NCBI GenBank assembly: GCA_017607445.1
Contig: JAEVHH010000002.1
Span: 7,222,001 to 7,286,000, forward strand
DNA length: 64,000 nucleotides
From: Histoplasma ohiense
Taxonomy: Eukaryota > Ascomycota > Eurotiomycetes > Onygenales > Ajellomycetaceae
Direction: 5' to 3'
Shown here piece by piece: positions 21,311 to 32,659 of the stretch. Under the pieces are notes generated by a model. It was not told the DNA's origin and did no database searches. It worked only from the letters and a program-made list of their open reading frames with translations. The translations under genes were made by a program, and so were the position numbers. How positions within the stretch are numbered: the stretch's first letter is position 1; the number at the start of each line of letters is the position of its first letter.

Positions 21311-23959
21311 TCAAAGAAATTCATCAATATTTCTCATAATGACCGGCTCCCGCCGTTGCTGTGGGGGCGATCGCGGGTCCGCTGCACCAGGTGGCACCGG
21401 GGGACATGCGCGGACAACGGAGGATATAGACTCTATCGACATACGATTGCCGTTACCGCTATCAGTTGTATTGGTATCGATATTTTTGTCGAGACGACAG
21501 GCAAGATCACCAGCGACAGTGCGGAGGTGAGAGAATGGGGTTGTCCAGAACTCAGCAGCACGGGGCGAAAGGACGGATGGCGTTGCCGGTACGTCTTGCA
21601 TGACCAAGTCCATTTGGTGGACAGCGGTACGGGATAAGGTGCGATGGGAAGGGACGACGGAGTTTTCGTGGCGGGGACGGCGAAGGGAGTGTATTGTTTG
21701 GTATTTTTCACGGAGAGGGAGGGGACGTGGGGGAAGGTTCCGGCGCTGTTGGCTGGTTGCTGGTGACGATGATACTGTTGAGTTTGACGACGATGTTTGC
21801 GGGCTGGTCCAGTTAAAAGGGTTTGCTAACGTGGGTGCACTGGAGTATTTTGAATCGCCTACGGCTGCGTCGAACAGAGGGACTGGGGGACGGGCGGTTT
21901 TCGAGGTCGAGGAGTTACCTTGGCCTTTTGATGTGGTGCTAACTTTCGCATCTAGAGATCCATCAAACCATTCAGCCGGGGGAGATCTGGAAGGTCCCCG
22001 TTGCTGAACTCGTGTCCGGAAATCGGTAAGTTGGTAGATTAAACTCATATTGGGCCCAACCCAGCAACTTCTACCCTTTACAATGCTGTACATGGCGTTG
22101 AAATCCTTATCTGGATTTTTGTATAGGCCATATGCAATAACCAGTGATGCAGACCTGCTGACGCCAAGTTGGCAATGGATTAATACTCTCTTTCCTTGCG
22201 AAATCCTCTTATCGATAACCTCGCAAAGCGGATAAAGGTCATCGAGTATTTCTGAATTGTGATCCCACGGCACATGTATGTACTCGGGCGTAGGGGCGCG
22301 GCGCTTTGGAGTCGTGGGCGACTCCGTTCCTACAGGCTGAAATTCGAAGGCAGATTTGAAAGAAATTTCCGAAAGTGCAGTATCAGGTTCCACCACCGAT
22401 TGTCGTTGCACATCGGGTAATGTAGCTTTCCATACCGAGACAACGGTATCCTGCCTTTGCTCAGCGCTTATGAATGGATTTGCAACCTCCTTTGCAACAT
22501 TAATAACCACGTCAAATTTTGAGGCCTCTTCACTGCTTGGCTCTAGGTAAAGATAGAGTCCGCTATCATATATTAAAATTGGTCCATCTGGATAACCTTT
22601 ATCGCTACCATTGCATGACTCGCGCGAAACTAGGTTATCCTCTTCCTCAACAAGCTCATGCAAGGCATCCCTGCCTGAAAAAACGTGTTGGGCTGAAGGA
22701 GATGGTCGGTCCGGTGCCACACGATCCTCCCAAGCGCCTGGCATGGGCCGTTTTGCAGACTGGAACAATGAACCTGGAAGAGCAAGAGAAGGCTTAGTTG
22801 ATGTAGTTGGAGAGAGTATGGAGTTGAGAGACGGTGACGACTCGATATGCCGAAGAGCGGGTCGGGTGTTAGGAGTGGGAGGAACAGCCTCTGAAATGTT
22901 CGAAAAGGATCGGTTAAATGATGGCGTTTTTATTGTAAGATTCGGGGGTTTGCGTCGCAAACATCTAGTGTTAGACTGTATCGGAGAAGCGGGAGCTGAG
23001 ACATTAGGTGTTTTTTCTCTGATTGGAGCCGTGGCTATTGTTTGGTGAGACGAGATAGTAGGTAATTTGAGCGATAAATTTTTTAAATTACGGGCTTTTC
23101 TTGTTGGAGACTCCGGCTGACGAAGGTAAGTAGAGAATGATTGGTTTGGCTTGAAACGCGACTCTGTCCTTAACTGGGCAGCCGGTCGATCGCCATGCGT
23201 AATCCGCGACATGAGCTTAAGGGATTGAAGCGGCGTAACAGAAGATGGTGATTCAGGTGAAGAGCTTGGAGAAGTGTCTTGAATGACCGGAGAATCAAAG
23301 GTGGAGATGGTGGTAGTAGGCGAAGAGTCGGTAGATCCAGACGCGATGGATAAGTTTTCGCGCGGTAGATATTGGTAAGGCATCTGCGGAGGATTAAGAG
23401 CTGTTGAGCTAGTGCTTCGGGGATGGCTGAGACCATGAACTATCGCTGAAGGCTTGACTGGGGCTGTGGAAGTGGCTGAGGCTGATTCAGTTGATGTTGA
23501 CGCCATCGAACCTCCAGCATCGAGGAGAATCTTGGGCGCTAAGCGACTTTTTTCACTTCCCTCATTGTAATAACCAGTTGATCCATCTGCAACAGTAGTG
23601 GCAGTAGCGATTGTAGACATGAAAGACGGAAATGGAGGAGACAGGGGGGAAGATGCTAGTTGGGCGGATATTTCCGATCGTGAGAGGGATCTAGATCTGC
23701 GATTTGTAGACGCAATCGGTGCGCAATTGTTGTGCTCATTCAGCATCTGTACAGACATAGCGGTATTATGGATGTCGTATTGGACGTCATGAAAATAAAC
23801 GGCTTTTGGACCTGCCACCTGCGCAAACGCCCTTTTCAGGCACTTGTTAGAATTGGGAGTCAGAGTATGGTGGCTCGAAGACATGATGGCCGGGGAAATT
23901 GAGTGGTTTGTAACTGAGACCATCGCGGGAGGGAGTCGAGCATGCGGGAAGAAGGACAT
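21311..23959 (-). CDS. dual-specificity (MAP kinase type) phosphatase, Msg5-like
   Basis: Single-exon protein of 882 residues from ATG 23959. The catalytic signature HCQLGVSRSAS lies at residues 595-605 (Cys596, Arg602 of CX5R). It sits in a dual-specificity phosphatase domain that begins near PILIYDSGLYLYLEPSSEEASKFDVVINVA and ends with the LIYQLTDFR helix. The roughly 450-residue N-terminal region is Ser/Pro/Thr-rich and probably disordered, as is the 200-residue C-terminal tail. In yeast Msg5 such a region carries MAP kinase docking sites and this enzyme dephosphorylates Fus3 and Slt2. Acting on the cell-wall or mating MAP kinase is therefore likely but inferred. It is far larger than yeast Msg5 (489 residues). 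Its upstream side opens onto an unusually long gene-free interval, consistent with a large promoter or long 5' leader. Confidence 0.85.
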   Translation of the reverse strand: MSFFPHARLPPAMVSVTNHSISPAIMSSSHHTLTPNSNKCLKRAFAQVAGPKAVYFHDVQYDIHNTAMSVQMLNEHNNCAPIASTNRRSRSLSRSEISAQLASSPLSPPFPSFMSTIATATTVADGSTGYYNEGSEKSRLAPKILLDAGGSMASTSTESASATSTAPVKPSAIVHGLSHPRSTSSTALNPPQMPYQYLPRENLSIASGSTDSSPTTTISTFDSPVIQDTSPSSSPESPSSVTPLQSLKLMSRITHGDRPAAQLRTESRFKPNQSFSTYLRQPESPTRKARNLKNLSLKLPTISSHQTIATAPIREKTPNVSAPASPIQSNTRCLRRKPPNLTIKTPSFNRSFSNISEAVPPTPNTRPALRHIESSPSLNSILSPTTSTKPSLALPGSLFQSAKRPMPGAWEDRVAPDRPSPSAQHVFSGRDALHELVEEEDNLVSRESCNGSDKGYPDGPILIYDSGLYLYLEPSSEEASKFDVVINVAKEVANPFISAEQRQDTVVSVWKATLPDVQRQSVVEPDTALSEISFKSAFEFQPVGTESPTTPKRRAPTPEYIHVPWDHNSEILDDLYPLCEVIDKRISQGKRVLIHCQLGVSRSASLVIAYGLYKNPDKDFNAMYSIVKGRSCWVGPNMSLIYQLTDFRTRVQQRGPSRSPPAEWFDGSLDAKVSTTSKGQGNSSTSKTARPPVPLFDAAVGDSKYSSAPTLANPFNWTSPQTSSSNSTVSSSPATSQQRRNLPPRPLPLREKYQTIHSLRRPRHENSVVPSHRTLSRTAVHQMDLVMQDVPATPSVLSPRAAEFWTTPFSHLRTVAGDLACRLDKNIDTNTTDSGNGNRMSIESISSVVRACPPVPPGAADPRSPPQQRREPVIMRNIDEFL

Positions 23960-26000
23960 TGAAGGGATTCAGGTTGAGAGAGAGAAAAGCAGAAACGGTT
24001 TGAATCTGACATGACACGGCCGTCGATGTAACCCCTGATCACCACGGAAACCGTTTGAAACAAAAGAGAGGAAATAAAGCTGGATCATAGCGCCGAAGGG
24101 CACCAGAGAAAACGGTAAAGAAAACAACAATCCATGAACCAGCCGATATGAGGAGAAGGGCTACGACAAAACAAAAATGACAGACAGACAGGGAGAATAA
24201 CCAGAGACCCTGACTTACAGTGTATTCTATTTATTATCCTAACAGACGCAAAAACCCAGTAAACCACCTTTTCCCTCCTCTCACCAGCTAAGTAGCAATC
24301 ACACAACTTAGCTCAGACTAGCAACGGATCCAGATATGCCATTAGGCTATGTTGTGTATATGGGTTGTCAATGTGTGTCGTTTAAAATTTTGCCCTTGCT
24401 CTCTTCAGTCACCAATCAATTAAACAACTTTCCAGGAGGGAACCCGTTCTGAGCTTCTGATTCGGGACGGATAGCGGCTTGCTTGACAGAAACCAGGGGG
24501 GTTGGATTCAAGCGACTTGAAGGGATATCCAGGATGGATTGCTGAATAGTCGAATTGCTGAAAGGGTTGCGATATAAACCTCGGGACAAGTCGTTTCCGC
24601 CCGGGAAAGACTCGAAACAGGATGGGGAGCCGGTAAAGTCAGATGTAAGGAAAGAAAGTAAAGTAAAAGGATAGGATGAAAATAGGCAGCGGAGCGTCGA
24701 GGAGAGAGACACAAGGAGAGGGAGATCAAAGGGAGGAGGCACGCAAGCTTAGAGTAAGGCTGGCGGGTGGAAGTGAGGGAATGCTTGGAAGAAACGAAGG
24801 AGTGTCAATGGGGGAGGCCAAACAGCCAGTGTCTGGGAGAAAAGGAGGCGACGAGAAGAGAAGAGAAAGTGTGTAGAGAAACAGGAGGAGGTGGAGGTGG
24901 AGGAGGAGGAGGAGGTGGAGGAGGAGGAGGAGGAGGAGGATGGTGGTGATGGTGGTGGTGGTGGTAGTGGTGGTGGTGATGGTTGGTGATGATGTTGTTG
25001 TGGAGGAGAAGAAGAGAGGGCACGAGGGAGCGAGAAAGATGGAAGGAGAGAAGTTCCATCGTACCGCCGATACCGTATATTATAATACGTGGTGCTAGAC
25101 AGCGAAGGGTAACCTTTGGACGGATGGAGCAGGACCCATTGCTACACAGAGCCAACCACAGCCCGCTCTGGCGGGTCTGGGCGGGGTTCCATACCTCATG
25201 TTTCCAAGCCGCACGTTGTTACCAGAGCAATACCTGGAGCGGATCCCTGCCCCAGAGCACTAGATCTGGTATTGTCAGCCGCGGGTAAATTACAGCAGGG
25301 CTGTCCTGGCCGCTACCATCACGTGCGCAGCCAGCAACGTCCACGGGTAGCACCCTTGTCCTGGTGCGAATTCCCTCAGTCATCCAAATGCACAGAATCC
25401 AGGGAAGAACCCAGGGAATCAGGCTGGATCAGTCACAACATCCCCAGAAAACAGATTTTATTTTACTATCTATATCTACCGAAGAAAATACCGATACGAT
25501 CAGGGAGCATCTAGAAATCCATTGAATGATCAGTCCACGGGTCTCAGTGGTCTGACAGAACTGGCATCTTCCAGCCAATCAGACCCCGGAGCGTCGTAGC
25601 CGCCGGAACGATTTCTCTCGGTGGCCAATCACCGCTCTCCACCTCACCCACAAGCCAACCCAGGCTTGGCGGCGCTGGTTGCGGTCATAGCTGTTCTATT
25701 TTTAGCCGCCCACCGGTTCTTCCTCTTGTGGAGGAGGAGTGGGAGGAATCCGACAAAGCTCCCATGGAGAGACACACCATTCAACAACAGAATAATAATA
25801 AGAAGAAGAAGGCGCCAGGTCGTCCATGTTCACGCTCTGCGAAATTCCGTTCACCTGTTCATGGAGAGCTGATTAGAGAGGGTCTAGACAATTAAGGTCA
25901 ATCACAACAAGTCCTCTTATATAACTTCCAGCGACGCATTCGTCCAGCTTGCCCCTTCGTAATTAAATACACCCTCCCCGGGTGGCTCGAAAATAAGATC
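23960..26000. other. upstream region of the phosphatase gene, no gene seen
   Basis: Likely promoter and 5' leader of the minus-strand phosphatase gene. It contains a GGA/GGT purine-rich microsatellite (24882-25003) and a CACGTG core near 25320. Open frames in it are translations of the microsatellite or are short and unrecognised. Confidence 0.45.
24882..25003. repeat. compound (GGA)n/(GGT)n microsatellite
   Basis: About 120 bp of GGAGGT, GGA and then GGT/GAT/GTT triplets, strongly purine/G-rich on the plus strand, about 0.9-1.0 kb upstream of the phosphatase start codon. Confidence 0.9.
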
Positions 26001-27500
26001 GGTTCTCCGTATGGGGAAAAAAAAGGAGGAGGAAAAAATAGAAAAAAATAGAAAAAGTAAACCCAATTTCTTGCCCCTCCACGAATTAGCCGGGAGTGTG
26101 GCTTTCATTGAGAGCCGAAGAAGGAATGGTTCGCGCATGAAAGAAACAAGGTCCGCAATTCCCACTACGGACTGTACTATATTATTATTGCTCTGCGTTT
26201 CAGTTTCATGTTTCAGAAACGCATACCCCGTTTTTTCTTTTTCCTGCTCTGCCAAAACCCTCTTAGGTCAGCCTTGCCGGATTCCAGAACGGACCTCTCG
26301 TGAGAGAGAAGAAGAGGGAGGGATAAAAGATTTTTTTTTTTCTTTTGAAAAAAAAAAAAAAAAATTACCTTCCTTGATAACGTCTGCGTCCACAAAGAAA
26401 CCCGAAATAGTGGATTTTGTATTCCCAACTCCTCCGCTGTTACCCCAATGCTCGACTAGTTATGACGTTTAGGTTTGCTGCCGTGCGTCCCATCTTTCCA
26501 TGATTTTCTTTTGCGTTTCCAAGCGCAAAAGTCAGGGAAGAGAGTTTGATCAGCGTTTGCAAATCGGGATTTGTTTCAGCGCAGTTTTCCGGACCTCAAC
26601 TGATCTTCACGTTAGTTCTCTGGGCGAAGTGCTGTCATATCATTATCCATTTAATTGTATTCTATCGCCAGCCATGTTGTTGTGTAAGCTGTAATGTGGG
26701 CCTTGCTCTGTGTCTCGAATATTTTGATAAAAGACCCATATAAGTTGGCTGATATTACCATTCCGTTTCCAATGTGGATTACCGGGGGTGGGGAACATTT
26801 CTCACCGCCTCAGCTTCTTACAAAGTAAAAGGTTATGTTTATGTGCTATCCATGACAATATTTATACCTCACAGTAGTTTTCTTTCTTGGAATGTAGCTA
26901 ATGATCGTCATAACTAAACATCATGGATGACTCTGCGGTACGGAGTACATGTGCCACATGTTGCTATCTTTCACTTTTAGCAGGGAGGGAAACAAACATG
27001 TGCAATTAAGTTCTCTTAAAGGCGGATGTATATAGGGAAATATAATTGAGTTGTTTGGTTTCCACTCTCAAACTTCCAAGTTGTGTAAGCTCCAAGATGG
27101 ATTAGCTTTAAACATCCTAATGGACCCTTGTATTACGTTCAATATTTGCAAGGTATCCTTCATTATATGCAGAGCTGCAGTATCATGCCTTTGCTGAGTC
27201 TGTCAATAATGACTAGAATATTTGTAGAACCTCCACTGTAAGATCTGAACTCCCTAGCCTACGATATTGTATATACATCCCCCGTTCATCCCCTGTAGTA
27301 ATCGTCTAGCCTCGGGTGAGTGGGGGTCTTGGTCACACTCTCGCTAACTTGCATTCCGATATTTCTTCACTCCTCAAGATGACTTACTACTACTCCTCAA
27401 CTAACTACAGGGACTAAATAAATAGACTGCAAATGGAAAGAAGAAAAGGCCGAAGAATCAGCCTCAATGATATATAATAATTTAATAATTTTTTTTCAGT

Positions 27501-27524
27501 AAAAAAAAAAAAAAAAAAAAAAAA
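27501..27524. repeat. poly(A) tract, A24
   Basis: Homopolymer read directly, in the gene-poor interval. Confidence 0.95.
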
Positions 27525-28536
27525 TCAGTCCTGGAATGCTTCCATTCCGCTATTAAATGGCCAATAAATAGCTGCTCTGACTCGGCTACTCACGTCTCCT
27601 GCACACAACATATTCATAGTACCGGTGGTGGGGGAGTAGCACGCAGCCTGCTATATCCTGCTATATGGGAAAGCTACATGTATATAACTCATCGAAACTG
27701 CGGTTAGCCCGCTGCCTGGGTACGACTGGGTTCCCCTCCCCTTTTTACTCCATGGAGGAATGGGGATGTTATGTGGTTAAATTGCCCGCATTATTACATG
27801 CATGAGTGTTTGCCTGGGCACGACTCCACACGAGCATGGACCCCTATCTCGGCCATCCATCCAAAGATCTAATCCACGATAAGCGATTTTCAAACCTAGG
27901 TACCCCCCAACGACAGATCGCATCGCCTACCGTTTTTGACATTCTTTTTAAGGTAGAAAAGGTGTTCCATGGAAAGAACCGGGGGTTGATACTATTATCA
28001 TCATCATCGTTCTTAAAAGTCATATTATATTGCTCTATCTTTACAATACTTGGAAGAGCAGAACGAGAAAAAAAAAAAAACAAACCCCCATGATTGTCGC
28101 AAATCAGCATACATATCGACACTTTTTATCACACTTCATCCAGTTGTTCGACCGTGATAGAATCATCACGGTGCAAAAATATAATACAAGGCAGGAATGA
28201 AATGCAAGCCCCCATCCCAAATTACGTCGCCAAGCCCGAAAAAATACACCCATTCCGTACAGTACATACCACGGCGATAAAACCAAACCAATGCATGGAC
28301 CGTAAATGCGTAATACATGCCACTGAAAAAAAAACCTTGGCAGCTTTTGGAAAAGGGGGGGGGGGGGAACATCCAAAAATAGAATCGAGGGCAAACCCTG
28401 GAACGCCCCCGGTACCAGCGTAATGAAGTACGCTGTATTATTGGATCCACTGGAACTTGGAAGCCCCGTTCTTGATCAACAAGCCTCATACATGACTCGA
28501 GATAAACTTTGGCCTCGTTTGAAATCTGAAACAGCC

Positions 28537-28560
28537 TTTTTTTTTTTTTTTTTTTTTTTT
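28537..28560. repeat. poly(T) tract, T24
   Basis: Homopolymer read directly; a G13 run lies about 170 bp upstream (28355-28367). Confidence 0.95.
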
Positions 28561-31500
28561 GGTAAGAATATTGATTGCCGGTGCGGGGAGAAGGGGGAAA
28601 GGGAAAGGTGAAAAAGCGTCGGTAAAAGTAAAACTCTGTTTGAGGCTCCCACAGATTTTTTGATAATAGGCAGAAAAGAATTTTCCATTCATTATTTGCA
28701 TTCATTATTTCTCTTTACCATATTTGCTGTGAACAATTTAGATACCATATTCCCGGATGAGGCAAATTTCAGCTCCCGCTGGAACCAGCTCTTCTAATAA
28801 TAACTACTCTGGTTTCTTTCTAGGTCTACAGAAACAAATGGATGCGATGAACTTTCCTCAAAGGCAGAATTAAGATCCGTGAGCGGATTAAATAATTTGC
28901 GATCCTGCAAAATGCAAATCATGGAAAACAATCGATGGCCCATAAATAAGATACAGAAAAGAAAAAGAGTCCTCCCGACAAGGAGGTGAGAAGAGTGCTA
29001 GAGGTCACTCTTCTAAATCAAACCGAAGCTTTTTCTAATTGGAACTGAGTCATAGCGCTCTGCTCTGTCTCATTTTCATGGAAGAGGCAATGTCGAGGCA
29101 ACCTACCAGCCTAGGAATCAATTTCACAGATATGCTCTTTAACAATATATCTACCATCAGAAGGCATAATCCCACTGCGAAAATGCGTGTAAAGAGAAGT
29201 GGTAGATGAAGGAAATGAATTATCCTTGGATTTCCCGCCGTAACCTGGCAAGTTTTCTTGAACTATTTTTCAATTTGCTAGGGGTTCTTCCTTCCTTCTA
29301 CCTTCATCTTAGATTTTCAACAACAACTTAATCACATATTATCCAATCATATTTGGCAATATAGCTCGCCATATAGTTCTAAATAATAATAATAATAAAT
29401 AAATAACAGTGATAAATAGTGGTAGTTCCCCTGACTCTTAATTAGTAAATCCAAATTCAATGACAACGAACGCATTACATAGCTGTGATGTCATGGCCTG
29501 GGTCATTGACGGTAATCGCGCTTATAACTAGTAGTTAGCCGCTCGGGAAGGGTAAAATCTATTATTAGGATTTCGGTCCTTCCACTCAACGAAGTCAACG
29601 ATTGAGATTAACCTCCCACTGTTACCTAAATTTCCAAAAGTTTGTTTAAGTTAACCCCAAGTTAAGCTTAAGCTCCGTTCAAGATTAATTTCCTTTTGAT
29701 TAGTTAGGGGACTTTCCATTTCAATAGTTGTAGCATATGGGGGCTTGGGCGAAACTATGGAACCATGATCGAAGTACTAGATAGGATGGGACTTTTAATT
29801 TTATTAATTTAATTTTAGTTTAAATTTAATTGATTAATTATTTTTGTTAGAAGAAGATCCACGACACCTGCATCTAAGAGCTGTTGTTTAGAGTGGTTTC
29901 ATGTAACAGAGCCAGATTTACATACATTATAATGACGGGTTAAGAAATGGCTTTGGGAGAGAAACCTTGGTTGAATGTCGCTCGTAGTTTTGAAAGTGCA
30001 AAATGGTATTCCTCCTTCAGACGTGCATGGAGTTCATTGCCCTTCTTGTGGGCTCAGAGGGAGGGAACGATTTTGTCTTTTTGTTCGGGCGGTTGGGGGT
30101 GTGGACTCCGGCAGTTATAGTTATATGCAGATTGTGGAAGTAGGCCGGGGTGGCGGAAGGGATGAAGTGTTGTGTCTATAACTTTCGTCGATGAAAAAAA
30201 GGAAGAGAAACTAGACACAATAACCCTCTCGATATCGCTGCTTAATCAGAGTGCTCTGGCGTGGTTATTGGCGTTACTACAGCCATAACTGCTATAGTGC
30301 ATACTGATATATCATTCCTCACTGCTGGAGGAGCTGCGATGGGCATGAACAACTCTCTGGCGCAATTCGCTATAGAAGTCGAGAATAATAGAAGACAACG
30401 CTGATTGATTAATAGAAGCTCAAAGGTTTTTGTGCTGGAAATCAGAAAATGCACCGACGGTTTGCCGAAGCCTTGCAGTCAGCGAGAATCAATATTGAGA
30501 AAAATGTTAGTTCAAGCAGATCAAGCACGCTTAAACGGATCCTCAATGCTCATCCAGGAAAATGAGATGATGCTATTTGTGACGTCATCTAAGGCTCCCA
30601 ACCTCCACATTCAAGAGTCTCAATCCCCGCATGCTAAGCTGATAAAGGGTTGGTAGGGTAAATAGTGATATGGATTGTTGTATGTGGGTCGTATCCTGTT
30701 TACATGGCTCAAGCTACAACGAAGCAGGTAGCTGCTAAGCAGATTAACAGGCCGATAAGATGGATATTGGAAGAGTGATTCTGTCCAGGGACACCTGGGT
30801 TACCAACCGTGGAGTCATGGTTATTGAAAGGAAGGACCGAGGGTTGAGAGTCGAGTAGAACTCCCAGTCGTACTTCTTGGAGTTACAGTTCTCTTTGATA
30901 TATCCCAAGAGAATGACTGGTGGTAGGTGACCACCGCTGTAATGTCAGGAACACGTGGTTCTGGTCATTCTTGGGACGATTGGCAAATGATATGGCCACG
31001 CCGTGAGATCTCACTCGATCGCTTTGATGTGATTGCTTGCCTATGAAGATAATAATAATAATAGTATGACAGACAGCGGGGGTGACGACGGTGAGTTCGA
31101 ACGGGCGGTATCTTGATCCCGTTCTTGTACAGTACATACATAATAAGTAACTTCCTGGGAAGCCGTTCCGAATTTTGACCCTGTGTGATATATATGAGCG
31201 AGGTGCAATTAACTCATGGATATATGTTCCAGGATCTTTGGAGAATTTCATTTTTGCCCATTGTCATCACTTACATCATGACGACCCATAAACAACTGGT
31301 TAGTTTTCTGTGATCCACGCTTGGGCCCTTCCCCTTTTTCTAGAGCGAAAGAAACAGGAGTTTCAAAAACAAGACAGAAGCTCCAAGAACTGATACCGAT
31401 CAACGATCAACTCGAAGGTAGTTGGGGGTTTCAACGAATTAAAGTACGGAGGACACGCAGACAAGCGGATAGCCATTGTTCCAAAAGCTGCTGGAGGTTT

Positions 31501-32659
31501 CACCAGAATGTCAGTGGCTGTATTAAAGGAGGACAAGGCGGGGAGAGATCGACAGGATAGATAAGAAAAAGGAGCCCTCCTGTTTTTCTCGGTCTTTTTC
31601 CTATCTGTCGCACAAAAATGTTTCCCGGCCTGGAGGCTGTCAGTTAACCGAATGAGAGATGGGAACTTGGAAGCTAACATGTTTGATATGACACGCAGGT
31701 CAAGCTGGCGCTGTTGCTTTTTGGCGCCACGCCAGAATGTCAGAGAGGGGCGTTTTGCATGCCGATGCGATGCGCAGCCAATTGGCAATCAATGAGGGAC
31801 CGTGTTGTTCAAAATCGGTGAAATCCGCGATTCTGGAGGATCTACTCTTTCCACCCGCTGTCTGTGACTCCCTGGAAGAAGAATGGCTGTTGATGTTTGG
31901 AATAATGTTTAAGCCCAAACAGGAGGGAAGCTTGAAATAATTGGAGGCTGGGTCGTTTATCTTTCTTCGAGTTGAAATCTTGCTAAAATGCTTTAGCGCT
32001 TAGGGGGGAAGCAGGTTATTTTAGCCTGAAGTCTGAGGAGGAGGAGGAGGAAAGGGGTTTTCAGGGGTTTGACGTCCCAGGATGCGAAGAAAGTCCTCTG
32101 TCCTCCTGCAAAGGATTTTGGGTATATAGGGATGGGAGATGTTTGATGGGATGACGATTGCTTCTGTAGATGTAAAACTGCGAGCACTCTCCAGGCGTAG
32201 CTCTGGATGGAATCCGTCTATTTGAGACCAATCGGACATTAGAGCAACCAGCGTCGTTGCGAATGAGACCAGCCAAAGTCAAGCGATTGTCAGACGGGGC
32301 CGCCACGGCATGAGCAACGGATGAATACCGCCAGATACATGGAGCCCCATATTTCGAGTCGTGTTCGAGGAAGTCCTTCGCAAGTATCCGTCCCATCTTC
32401 GTCTAGATGCCATCCCTCTATCGTGCCAACAGTTCATCCGCTGCATTTTTCATTCCACCTCCCGCCCATCTCGGAGTATTTCTGGCCTTTTTTTTTTTTT
32501 TTTAAACTTATAATAACTTCCCTAGTCATTTGTTATTTTCCTCTTACTCCATCTTTGTTTTACTGGATGTTTCCGTCCAGCATGCTCTGACATCCATTTC
32601 CCCCCTTGCAACCTCCCTATCTCCAACCCCAACCCCAGCTGTCCCGCCAGGCCCACGCG

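Larger units (their letters stand above)
26001..32659. other. gene-poor interval, no supported gene
   Basis: Together with the upstream block this makes about 8.7 kb without a recognisable gene. It includes a T-run next to a 17-A run (26332-26363), A24 (27501-27524), a G13 run (28355-28367), T24 (28537-28560), an AT-rich patch (about 29780-29850), an AAT microsatellite near 29383-29405 and a GTACGGAGTAC element (26938-26948). I looked for spliced exons, tRNA ends and transposon motifs and found none I can defend. Part of the right end is promoter of the next gene. Confidence 0.45.

Noticed and set aside
24805..25155. Minus-strand frame with poly-His and poly-Pro
   Set aside because: A direct translation of the GGA/GGT microsatellite; no conserved sequence outside it.
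26332..26363. T-run followed by A-run resembling a bacterial-type terminator hairpin
   Set aside because: Simple-sequence A/T runs in a eukaryotic intergenic region with no adjacent gene end; no reason to call a terminator.
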